A DNA stretch of 14,046 nt from Oscillospiraceae bacterium. Lineage in GTDB: Bacteria > Bacillota_A > Clostridia > Oscillospirales > Oscillospiraceae. Location of the stretch: assembly GCA_017939025.1 (NCBI GenBank), contig JAGBAI010000003.1, positions 1 to 14,046 of the forward strand, in the 5' to 3' direction. Below the pieces are notes generated by a model. The model did no database searches and had not been told where the DNA came from. It was given only the letters and a program-made list of their open reading frames with translations. Position numbers and translations under genes: made by a program. Of this stretch, positions 6,414-11,968 are shown one piece after another; position 1 is the first letter of the stretch; each line of letters starts with the position of its first letter.

Positions 6414-8036
6414 TTATGGTGTATTGTTCTGGGTGTAGTCCGCAATCCGGTCACCGTTTACCCAGAAGGTGACACCCTTATCAAAAATTCTCTGGATCTG
6501 GGTGAGGTCAGCATTGCAGAGGTTGCCCTGCATATTGCAACCTACTGTTTTGATATAGGTGTAGCTGGGCCGTGCGTGGATATTGGGCACCTGCACCCTG
6601 TTCAGACGGTAGCCGTACATAGTGAAATAGTCATCCAGCACCCGGGCCATTTCTGCGGTCACACTCTTATAATAAAAGCTGAATCCCAATTGGTTATCCG
6701 TGATATTTACGGAACTGGAGAATGTGCCGTTTGCCTGGGGTGGGACAATATCCTTGTCATGGTTCTGGGCCAGCATACCTGCAATCTGCTGGGCACCGCT
6801 TACAGCCGTTGCGATACCGGCACCGGCACCGGCCACACCGGGAACCGTACCCACACCGGTTGCAGTCAGGGCACCGGATGCAATGGCAGCACCCACACCA
6901 CCGGCAATTTTCAGGGCACCGGTCAGGAAACCCACGGTATTTTGTCCTTGGTTCTGGGCCAGCCACAATTTATAGATATCACTATTCCATGCACAGGTGG
7001 GGAACCCGGTCAGGTTGATACCGGCATGATAATTGTTTAGCAGGCCGTCATAGTTTTTCGGGGTCAGATGCACACCACCCCCAGGGGTGAGGGAACCGGA
7101 CATTGCAAACTGCATCCCTTCGCTCTGGAAACGCTCATAACGATAAACTGCATGGGTGCCCTCGTTATTGGTGCAGTAGGCGAAATTGTATGGATAGCAG
7201 AACAGTTTCTTGTTCTTAGGTGTATAGCCGTCAATGGTGGTCACCTGCTTGGGCAGGTTGTAAACCAGGGGTGCATCTGCCAGGCTCTTTGCCTTTTCCA
7301 CCGGCACGGCAATATCCTCATCTGTCCAGGTGGCCTCACCGCCCAGCTCCACAAACTGCATGGGATACATCCACATGGAGGAAATGGCCTCAATCTGTCC
7401 AATCTCGTTCAGGGTCTCCAGCTGATTGCCCCAGGCCACCCATTTATCAGGATTGACAGCCCATATTTTCACACCGGAGAAAACCCGGTTATACATATAG
7501 GGTTTTGCCTCTGTGACCAGGGCCTCGTCCGTGACGTTGGGGTTAATGGAGCACATGACCATGATACACAGCTTGCCTGGGTCAATGGTGCCGGTGCCGT
7601 TGGTGGTCAGCTCGCCCACGTCCAGACCTTCCTCCACGGTATGCTCCCCGATTTCATCGGTGGCCGTGTGCTGTCTTTCCACGAAAGAGGGTAGCAGGGT
7701 AAAGTCAAACAGATAGGTTTGCACCACATCCAGCTCCAGGGTCAGCTCCACCATATTCTCATTTTTATATTCCACCTGGGTAATGAAATAGTAATAGTAC
7801 TTTCCGGTACCGTTCCGGAAATACAAATAACTCCAGGTCTTTGCCTGCTCCATGGTGGCCTGCACCTGGATGGGCCAGGATTTCCTCAGATAGGAATAAG
7901 CGGAGAAGGTTTTGACAACCTTCCCCGCAAAATAGGCCCTTTGAGCCTCAGCATCCGGGAAATAGATACTATGCTCGTAACGGTTATCCAGGCGCACACC
8001 TGAGCAGATATTAATCATGCTCTGCGGTGTACTCAT
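6414..8036 (-). CDS. 9: Tail knob protein (phi29 gp9-like)
   Basis: This 540-aa protein resembles phi29 gp9 (599 aa), the hexameric tail tube and knob. Shared features are the N-terminal YFITQVEYKNENMVELTLELDVVQTY region (about 83-108) followed by SFVERQH, and the C-terminal YGYRLNRVQVPN, SYTYIKTVGC and RIFDKGVTFW regions (473-525). Residues 367-424 are rich in Gly, Ala and Val and hydrophobic. They correspond in place to the long loops of gp9 that plug the tube and are reported to form a membrane pore during ejection. The start at 8036 follows the previous stop at once, with GAGGAA upstream. Confidence 0.93.
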   Translation of the reverse strand: MSTPQSMINICSGVRLDNRYEHSIYFPDAEAQRAYFAGKVVKTFSAYSYLRKSWPIQVQATMEQAKTWSYLYFRNGTGKYYYYFITQVEYKNENMVELTLELDVVQTYLFDFTLLPSFVERQHTATDEIGEHTVEEGLDVGELTTNGTGTIDPGKLCIMVMCSINPNVTDEALVTEAKPYMYNRVFSGVKIWAVNPDKWVAWGNQLETLNEIGQIEAISSMWMYPMQFVELGGEATWTDEDIAVPVEKAKSLADAPLVYNLPKQVTTIDGYTPKNKKLFCYPYNFAYCTNNEGTHAVYRYERFQSEGMQFAMSGSLTPGGGVHLTPKNYDGLLNNYHAGINLTGFPTCAWNSDIYKLWLAQNQGQNTVGFLTGALKIAGGVGAAIASGALTATGVGTVPGVAGAGAGIATAVSGAQQIAGMLAQNHDKDIVPPQANGTFSSSVNITDNQLGFSFYYKSVTAEMARVLDDYFTMYGYRLNRVQVPNIHARPSYTYIKTVGCNMQGNLCNADLTQIQRIFDKGVTFWVNGDRIADYTQNNTP

Positions 8037-8038
8037 AT

Positions 8039-8356
8039 TTAGGTTTCCTCATTTACCTCAACCAGGCAGGAGTTATCAGGTTTCACCTGCACAATTGTTG
8101 TGACACTGAGCAATCCGCTCATTACCATAGAGTTGGTGAAGATGAGACCCCTTTCACCCGGAGAATACCCAAATAAATTGAGAAAATACACTGCGGGCTG
8201 ACCATTAATCTGGTGACTCATGCGCATGACAACATTTGTGCTGGTATTGATAGCACTCACCACATCCGGAAAAGGCACATCCATAACACCGGTCTTTTCA
8301 CCGGTAATGGTACAATTGACAAACAATGTACCGGTGCCCTGTGCAGGTGTCGTCAT
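8039..8356 (-). CDS. Unknown 105-aa protein between capsid and tail knob genes
   Basis: I do not recognise this protein. It is 105 aa, beta-rich in appearance, without a signal peptide or clear membrane segment (the stretch around NSMVMSGLLSVTTIVQV is only moderately hydrophobic). The start overlaps the capsid stop by one base (TAATG) and has AGGAGG with a 7-nt spacer, so it is clearly translated with the capsid. In phi29 this slot holds the head fibre gene 8.5 (280 aa), which is much longer. A small head decoration protein is the simplest guess, from position only. Confidence 0.8.
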   Translation of the reverse strand: MTTPAQGTGTLFVNCTITGEKTGVMDVPFPDVVSAINTSTNVVMRMSHQINGQPAVYFLNLFGYSPGERGLIFTNSMVMSGLLSVTTIVQVKPDNSCLVEVNEET

Positions 8357-9345
8357 TATGCCACCTCCTCAGTAGTGAACCGAACCGCATTCTTAAAGGG
8401 GCTCAAGCTCAGGATCTGGTGGACATGGTAAAAATAGTTAGTGAACAGGCCCTGTGCATTGCGCTGGGGCTCCATCTTGGACAGGGTGTCCCAGATACGG
8501 AAAAAGGACTTGTCAACCAGCAGGCCGTAGGTATTCTCCAGGGAACCGAAATTGTCCATGGAGACAATCTCCACCTGAATGTCAGTCTTACCCATGTTGA
8601 ATGCCTTGGACAGTACTTCCACGTCAACCTCTGCAAGGACATCCTTATTGATGAAAAGCACCTGGTCTTTCACCTGTGTCCAGGTCATCACACCGGCCTT
8701 ATTAAAGGAAGTGGATGCAAAGGTCATGTCCTGGGATGCCTTGCGAACCGTCTTAACGAATTCCTTTGCTGTGGCCTCGTCGGTAATGGCACCCACACCA
8801 TAATCAAAGTAGCCCTCATAGGTTGCCAGCAGGTTCTTCATGTACAGGTATTCGTCATACTCTGCACCGGAATACACAGAGTTGAACAAACCAGTAATGA
8901 AGGTGTCCAGACTTGCCTCAGACCGGAACACACGGATAACATCCAGGTCGCCCACGGTAATGGCATAGTAGTCCTGGCGGTTCATGCGGTGATAGGTGGT
9001 CTTGACATTGGGGCCCTTGCGACGGCCCAGGGGATTGAGGCCGTTCTTGTCATACTTGCCCTCTGCCTTGCTCATCTCGATGAACATTTCCTCAACGTCC
9101 TGCTGGGAAATGATGGTACCAGACTTGAACCGGGCCAGCTTGTTCTTGAACAGCTTGGACTCAATCATGGTCTTACCAATCTTGTTGAACAGGGCAGGGA
9201 AAAACTCATTGTACAGCAGATTATAGGTCTCCAGGGCGTTGCCCACGGAAATAATATTCTGCTGGGTTGCCTCAGGAACACGGGTCTGGTATTCCTGGCT
9301 TGCGTTGTCCCGAATGTTATTCAGAACAGAAACAGAAAAACCCAT
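8356..9345 (-). CDS. 8: Major capsid protein (phi29 gp8-like)
   Basis: The 329-aa product has the features of picovirus major capsid proteins, which adopt the HK97 fold. The N-terminus begins MGFSVSVLNNIRDNAS, followed by SVGNALETYNLLYNEFFPALFNKIGKT and later DVIRVFRSEASLDTFITGLFNSVY and VVSMDNFGSLENTY-like segments. It follows the scaffold gene as in phi29. The ATG has GGAGG with a 7-nt spacer. phi29 gp8 is longer (448 aa) and carries an extra Ig-like domain; this protein seems to hold only the core shell domain. The stop overlaps the next gene (TAATG). Confidence 0.88.
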   Translation of the reverse strand: MGFSVSVLNNIRDNASQEYQTRVPEATQQNIISVGNALETYNLLYNEFFPALFNKIGKTMIESKLFKNKLARFKSGTIISQQDVEEMFIEMSKAEGKYDKNGLNPLGRRKGPNVKTTYHRMNRQDYYAITVGDLDVIRVFRSEASLDTFITGLFNSVYSGAEYDEYLYMKNLLATYEGYFDYGVGAITDEATAKEFVKTVRKASQDMTFASTSFNKAGVMTWTQVKDQVLFINKDVLAEVDVEVLSKAFNMGKTDIQVEIVSMDNFGSLENTYGLLVDKSFFRIWDTLSKMEPQRNAQGLFTNYFYHVHQILSLSPFKNAVRFTTEEVA

Positions 9346-9357
9346 TTTATTACCTCC

Positions 9358-9609
9358 TTACAAAATATCCAGGGTCTTTGCAAAATCCTCACAGCTCTGG
9401 ACCTCTTCATCATCGTTGTTGGTTTCGTCCTGCTCCTGAGAATATTGTGCACTCAGTTTATTGAAATACTGCTGGTTCAGCCTGCGCACTGATTCCAGCT
9501 CAGTGGTCAGGGATGCATTATTCTGGGATAATGTGTCCCGTTCGTTGGTGAGCTCTGTATTGGCCTCCTGCAATCGGATAATCTCGGCCTGAGCCTCTTC
9601 TAAAGTCAT
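9358..9609 (-). CDS. 7: Capsid scaffolding protein (phi29 gp7-like)
   Basis: This 83-aa, acidic, nearly all-helical protein has a clear heptad-like coiled coil (residues 2-45: EEAQAEIIRLQEAN, ELTNERDTL) and an acidic tail (QDETNNDDEEVQ). Size, composition and the place just before the capsid gene match phi29 scaffold gp7 (98 aa), a coiled-coil dimer that leaves the head during packaging. Sequence similarity to gp7 is not evident to me, so the call rests on architecture and synteny. It is the first late gene. AGGAGG lies 8 nt upstream, in a leader also found before the gene at 10497. Confidence 0.75.
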   Translation of the reverse strand: MTLEEAQAEIIRLQEANTELTNERDTLSQNNASLTTELESVRRLNQQYFNKLSAQYSQEQDETNNDDEEVQSCEDFAKTLDIL

Positions 9610-9642
9610 GGTGGCAACCTCCTAAAATTATAGTACAATACT

Positions 9643-9670
9643 AATATATTAAATTTGTGGAAAAAGTCAA
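9643..9670 (-). promoter_or_regulatory. Leftward promoter for the late operon
   Basis: On the minus strand TTGACT (9670-9665) is followed, after 16 nt, by TATATT (9648-9643), which would start RNA near 9636 just ahead of the scaffold ribosome binding site. Alternative -10 hexamers overlap in this AT-rich stretch, so the exact start is uncertain. phi29 late promoters need the activator p4; I found no clear p4 homologue here. Confidence 0.55.
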
Positions 9671-9684
9671 TCAGAAAAATTTTG

Positions 9685-9714
9685 CTGGTTTTTTGACTTT
9701 TTGCGAAAAACCAG
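9685..9714. promoter_or_regulatory. Candidate operator dyad between divergent promoters
   Basis: CTGGTTTTT (9685-9693) and AAAAACCAG (9706-9714) are perfect 9-bp inverted arms around a 12-nt spacer. The right arm abuts the -35 of the rightward promoter. The tenmer TTGACTTTTT occurs three times around it: plus strand 9693-9702 and 9715-9724, and minus strand 9670-9661. The layout is that of a binding site for a regulator switching between early and late transcription. Which protein binds is unknown. Confidence 0.5.
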
Positions 9715-9743
9715 TTGACTTTTTTCTGAATATTTGATAGAAT
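9715..9743 (+). promoter_or_regulatory. Rightward early promoter
   Basis: TTGACT (9715-9720) and TAGAAT (9738-9743) are separated by exactly 17 nt, a near-consensus sigma-A promoter, predicting a start near 9750. It leads into a leader of about 55 nt with an AAAGGAG site before the first early gene at 9805. It probably drives all genes through the polymerase, since I see no clear terminator before 13908. Confidence 0.78.
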
Positions 9744-9804
9744 ACAGATAGTCCGGATGGCACCCGGCAAAAATTACAAATTGTTACAAAGGAGATTGCC
9801 AAAC

Positions 9805-10008
9805 ATGAAAAGCTATTTAGTAGAATTTGAGAACCTGGTCACCAATGACCCTATCCTCATTGTCTTTAGTGGTGAGAGTGAGGATGCTGTCTGGAAAGAT
9901 TGCATGGAGTATGCCACCAGTCACGATTACACCGGTAGGGAATTTGATATGTATCCTCTGTATCGCAAGCCTGACGGTTCCCTGGAGATGGGAGGGGTGA
10001 TTTTCTAA
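9805..10008 (+). CDS. Unknown 67-aa early protein
   Basis: I do not recognise this protein. It starts MKSYLVEFENLVTNDPILIVF and ends in MGGVIF, with alternating hydrophobic strands and a Glu/Asp-rich centre (SGESEDAVWKDCMEYA), which suggests a small alpha/beta fold. The start at 9805 is preferred over an in-frame ATG at 9757 because AAAGGAG lies 10 nt upstream of it. It is the first early gene, and its stop overlaps the next start (TAATG). Early position is compatible with a host-takeover or regulatory role, but nothing in the sequence shows one. Confidence 0.75.
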   Translation: MKSYLVEFENLVTNDPILIVFSGESEDAVWKDCMEYATSHDYTGREFDMYPLYRKPDGSLEMGGVIF

Positions 10009-10178
10009 TGAGACTTTTCTTGAATGACAAAGAGGCCCGTCTAATCAAGCTGACTCTTTCCTATGACAGGGCCATGATGGATGATAAGAACCAGGTTATG
10101 GTGGATAAAATCATCGAACGCATAGAACTTTGCGAACAGCTCCAGAGCAATGAGCGCAAATCTAAGGAGGTCGAATAA
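10008..10178 (+). CDS. Unknown 56-aa helical early protein
   Basis: This 56-aa, charged, mostly helical product starts MRLFLNDKEARLIKLTLSYD, with a second amphipathic helix (VMVDKIIERIELCEQLQ). It is coupled to the previous gene by a TAATG overlap and ends 1 nt before the next ATG. Small helical proteins with an LxLxDKEAxLI start are common in phage early regions, but I know of no established function. Confidence 0.72.
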   Translation: MRLFLNDKEARLIKLTLSYDRAMMDDKNQVMVDKIIERIELCEQLQSNERKSKEVE

Positions 10179-10179
10179 C

Positions 10180-10386
10180 ATGACAATCCAAGAGCTCTAT
10201 GCAGTATGCGAGAATCTGAACCACCACACCATTTTTGAGGTGCGGACAACAGAACCCAACGGCCCCGGCAAATATGTTGATGAGGGGAAATATTCGGAAC
10301 TCTTCACGAAATACAGTGATAAGAAAATCACGGGTTTCAAGCTGGATGACCGTTACGGTCGGCTCTGTATTGTCTACATTGAATAA
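10180..10386 (+). CDS. Unknown 68-aa early protein
   Basis: This 68-aa protein starts MTIQELYAVCENLNHHTIFE and is not recognised. The N-terminal helix and following strands (FEVRTT, ITGFKLDDRYGRLCIVYIE) suggest a small alpha/beta domain. The start at 10180 has AAGGAGG with a 9-nt spacer inside the end of the previous gene; the in-frame ATG at 10150 would overlap that gene by 29 nt. It is followed by the structured intergenic element at 10392-10452. Confidence 0.72.
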   Translation: MTIQELYAVCENLNHHTIFEVRTTEPNGPGKYVDEGKYSELFTKYSDKKITGFKLDDRYGRLCIVYIE

Positions 10387-10391
10387 GTGAT

Positions 10392-10409
10392 ACCGGCCTC
10401 CGGGCCGGT
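10392..10409 (+). other. GC-rich hairpin after the third early gene
   Basis: ACCGGCC (10392-10398) pairs with GGCCGGT (10403-10409) around a 4-nt loop, 5 nt after the stop codon of the 68-aa gene. No U-tract follows, so it is not a standard terminator. It stands next to a second, longer hairpin (10411-10452). It may stabilise the 3' end of an upstream mRNA or set relative expression within the operon. Confidence 0.55.
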
Positions 10410-10410
10410 T

Positions 10411-10452
10411 CACCTGGAAGTCTGTGAATCCACTTCCACAGGTTTCCAGGTG
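10411..10452 (+). promoter_or_regulatory. 16-bp RNA hairpin upstream of the SSB-like gene
   Basis: CACCTGGAAGTCTGTG (10411-10426) pairs along its whole length with CACAGGTTTCCAGGTG (10437-10452), using two adjacent G-U wobbles, around a 10-nt loop. The wobbles become C-A mismatches on the other strand, which favours function in the rightward RNA. It lies 30 nt upstream of the AGGAGG of the gene at 10497. RNA processing or differential expression is likely; the exact role is unknown. Confidence 0.6.
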
Positions 10453-10496
10453 CACCGGACAGGTCACCAATATTACATTATAGGAGGTTGCCACCT

Positions 10497-10853
10497 ATGA
10501 GCAACGAAATGAAGTCCCTGAAGGAAAGAGCAAAGGAATTTGATGTACGCCTGCCGTTTATGGAAGGCCGGGAAAAGGGCGAGACCAAGGAACTGTTGGG
10601 CACCGTGAACACCATCTGTGAGTATGGTTTCCTGCCCAATGACCAGGGAGAGGCCTACGCCTGCTTTATTGTGAAGGAGCGCCCCGGCAAGTTTTACTTT
10701 GGCGGTACCGTCATTACTGACCGCCTGGAACAGCTGGAGGCCGAGGGCTACCATGAGGCTATTCTGGCCGAGGGTCTGCCGGTTCTGATGAGCGAAAAGA
10801 AGTCCAAGAACAACCGCACCTTTACCAATGTGGTTTTCTTCCCTGAGGACTAA
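10497..10853 (+). CDS. Putative single-stranded DNA-binding protein (phi29 p5 position)
   Basis: This 118-aa protein starts MSNEMKSLKERAKEF. A beta-rich core follows (GTVNTICEYGFLPN, AYACFIVKERPGKFYFGGTVITDRL) with several aromatic residues, and the C-terminus is FTNVVFFPED. Size and map place (upstream of terminal protein and polymerase) match phi29 SSB p5 (124 aa), and the core could be an OB-like barrel; the acidic end resembles SSB tails. I do not see clear sequence identity, so the function is inferred. The ATG has AGGAGG with a 9-nt spacer, in a 15-nt leader identical to that of the scaffold gene. The hairpin upstream suggests separate control. A dsDNA-binding replication protein is the alternative. 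Confidence 0.8.
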   Translation: MSNEMKSLKERAKEFDVRLPFMEGREKGETKELLGTVNTICEYGFLPNDQGEAYACFIVKERPGKFYFGGTVITDRLEQLEAEGYHEAILAEGLPVLMSEKKSKNNRTFTNVVFFPED

Positions 10854-10856
10854 ACC

Positions 10857-11033
10857 ATGGAGCACATCAACAATATTAAGGCCTTTACCGATACCCTTAT
10901 CAGAATGGTAAAGGGTGAGGGTGTCTTTGGTAGGCACCCGGAATGTAAATACCTCGGTACACTCCACGGGTTTGACTTTGTTGTAACCCGTGTCGGTGAT
11001 GGGGAACTCACCATCAAATTTACCAAGGAATAA
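10857..11033 (+). CDS. Unknown 58-aa early protein
   Basis: This 58-aa product begins 3 nt after the SSB-like stop (MEHINNIKAFTDTLIRMVKG) and ends in a strand-rich segment (LGTLHGFDFVVTRVGDGELTIKFTKE). A GAGG near the end of the preceding gene serves as ribosome binding site (8-nt spacer). It has a helix-then-sheet profile and no domain I recognise. It fills the space between two clear genes and is probably real. Confidence 0.68.
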   Translation: MEHINNIKAFTDTLIRMVKGEGVFGRHPECKYLGTLHGFDFVVTRVGDGELTIKFTKE

Positions 11034-11044
11034 GGAGGTACACC

Positions 11045-11308
11045 ATGAATGACGGGGTTGTGTCCCGTTATGGTGTATATCGTGACCTGAACAAGTCCCC
11101 GTATGAGTACACAAACCCATACGGGGACGTTTTCAAGTTTCGGAGTCAGAAAAAACTGGAGATATACACCCGGGACATTGAGAAGGAAATTGACCGTGTG
11201 TCCAAGTTTGTGGGCCGTCTGGATCTGGATGAACATATACCAAAGGAAATCATCCAGCTACTGTACCGCAAAACCTATAGGGCACTTTATGACCGTGTAG
11301 AGGGTTAA
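11045..11308 (+). CDS. Unknown 87-aa early protein upstream of terminal protein
   Basis: This 87-aa basic protein begins MNDGVVSRYGVYRDLNKSPYEY, followed by YGDVFKFRSQKKLEIYTRDI and a C-terminal helix (IPKEIIQLLYRKTYRALYDRV). The pattern of a Tyr-rich start, a short beta segment (VFKFRS) and a helix is one I associate with small proteins encoded near the terminal protein gene in related phages, none with a known function. It has a good AAGGAGG with a 6-nt spacer and ends 3 nt before the terminal protein ATG. A role in replication is possible from location only. Confidence 0.75.
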   Translation: MNDGVVSRYGVYRDLNKSPYEYTNPYGDVFKFRSQKKLEIYTRDIEKEIDRVSKFVGRLDLDEHIPKEIIQLLYRKTYRALYDRVEG

Positions 11309-11311
11309 TCT

Positions 11312-11953
11312 ATGGCAAAGGGAAGTAAAAGACAGAGAAAGAAAAACGCCAAGAAAATGGGCGTTTGGGAGGGCCAGCAATACCGGGGTGGCCGTGGTTC
11401 TGGTAAAAAGAACCTAAAGCGTGTAGATGATGGGTTCCTGAATCAGCACGGGGTCACCTTTACCGCTGAACAGAAAAAGGCCCTGGAAAGGGCCGTAGAC
11501 AGGTCTAATTATAGGAGAAAGAAACAACTTGCAGAGGCGGACAAGCTCAATCCCAACCATTCCCAGCTCCGCCTCATGGGCAAGGAATCAGACTTCATTA
11601 TAACACGGCAATCCAAATCTTTGCAAAGGTTCAAGTCCATGGAAGAATACGAGCAATTCATGGATAAGCAGGCCCGCATCCAGAGCGGTGAGTATCTGGA
11701 TGACCGCACCCGGCTTTATAAGTCCAATTATATGAAGGCCATTGACAATGTATTCGGAGATGCCGGCAAGGGTGTCAAAATGAAAGTCCGGATGATGAAA
11801 CCGGAAAAATTCAGGGAGCTTGTCGAGACCCTGGGTGATGAAATGGAAATAGGGTATGTTTATGACCCACAGGCCCGAATGGGCAAACTAAATAAAATCC
11901 GGTCGCTGCTGGGTATGCGTGAACTGGAAGAAGACCCATTCGAGGAAGAATAA
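11312..11953 (+). CDS. 3: DNA terminal protein (replication primer)
   Basis: This 213-aa protein sits directly before the polymerase, as gene 3 does in phi29 (terminal protein, 266 aa). The N-terminus is extremely basic (MAKGSKRQRKKNAKKM, RSNYRRKKQ), suiting non-specific DNA binding. The middle (about 75-150) is helical, and the C-terminal third (KMKVRMMKPEKF, VYDPQARMGKLNKIRSLLGM) would be the priming part. Candidate priming hydroxyls near the C-terminus are T173, Y182, Y184 and S198; the sequence alone does not choose one. The start has GAGG with an 8-nt spacer. The call rests on gene order, charge and size rather than a diagnostic motif. Confidence 0.8.
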   Translation: MAKGSKRQRKKNAKKMGVWEGQQYRGGRGSGKKNLKRVDDGFLNQHGVTFTAEQKKALERAVDRSNYRRKKQLAEADKLNPNHSQLRLMGKESDFIITRQSKSLQRFKSMEEYEQFMDKQARIQSGEYLDDRTRLYKSNYMKAIDNVFGDAGKGVKMKVRMMKPEKFRELVETLGDEMEIGYVYDPQARMGKLNKIRSLLGMRELEEDPFEEE

Positions 11954-11968
11954 AAGGACGTGTAACCC

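Noticed and set aside
6780..6930. Repeated CACCGGCA-like units resembling a repeat array
   Set aside because: They are Gly/Ala/Thr codons of the hydrophobic loop in the tail knob protein, irregular in spacing; not CRISPR or a noncoding repeat.
8326..9492. Long plus-strand open frame (388 codons) opposite the capsid and scaffold genes
   Set aside because: It lies antisense to two clear genes, lacks a ribosome binding site, and its product is compositionally odd (rich in His, Val, Gly, Leu), as expected of a shadow frame of GC-biased codons.
9627..9632. Perfect TATAAT on the minus strand just upstream of the scaffold gene
   Set aside because: RNA from it would start inside the Shine-Dalgarno (9618-9623), and no -35 lies at the right distance. 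The promoter with -10 at 9643-9648 fits better.
10473..11120. Minus-strand open frame of 215 codons in the early region
   Set aside because: The plus strand carries three adjacent small genes with proper Shine-Dalgarno sites and tight spacing; the minus frame has no start signal.
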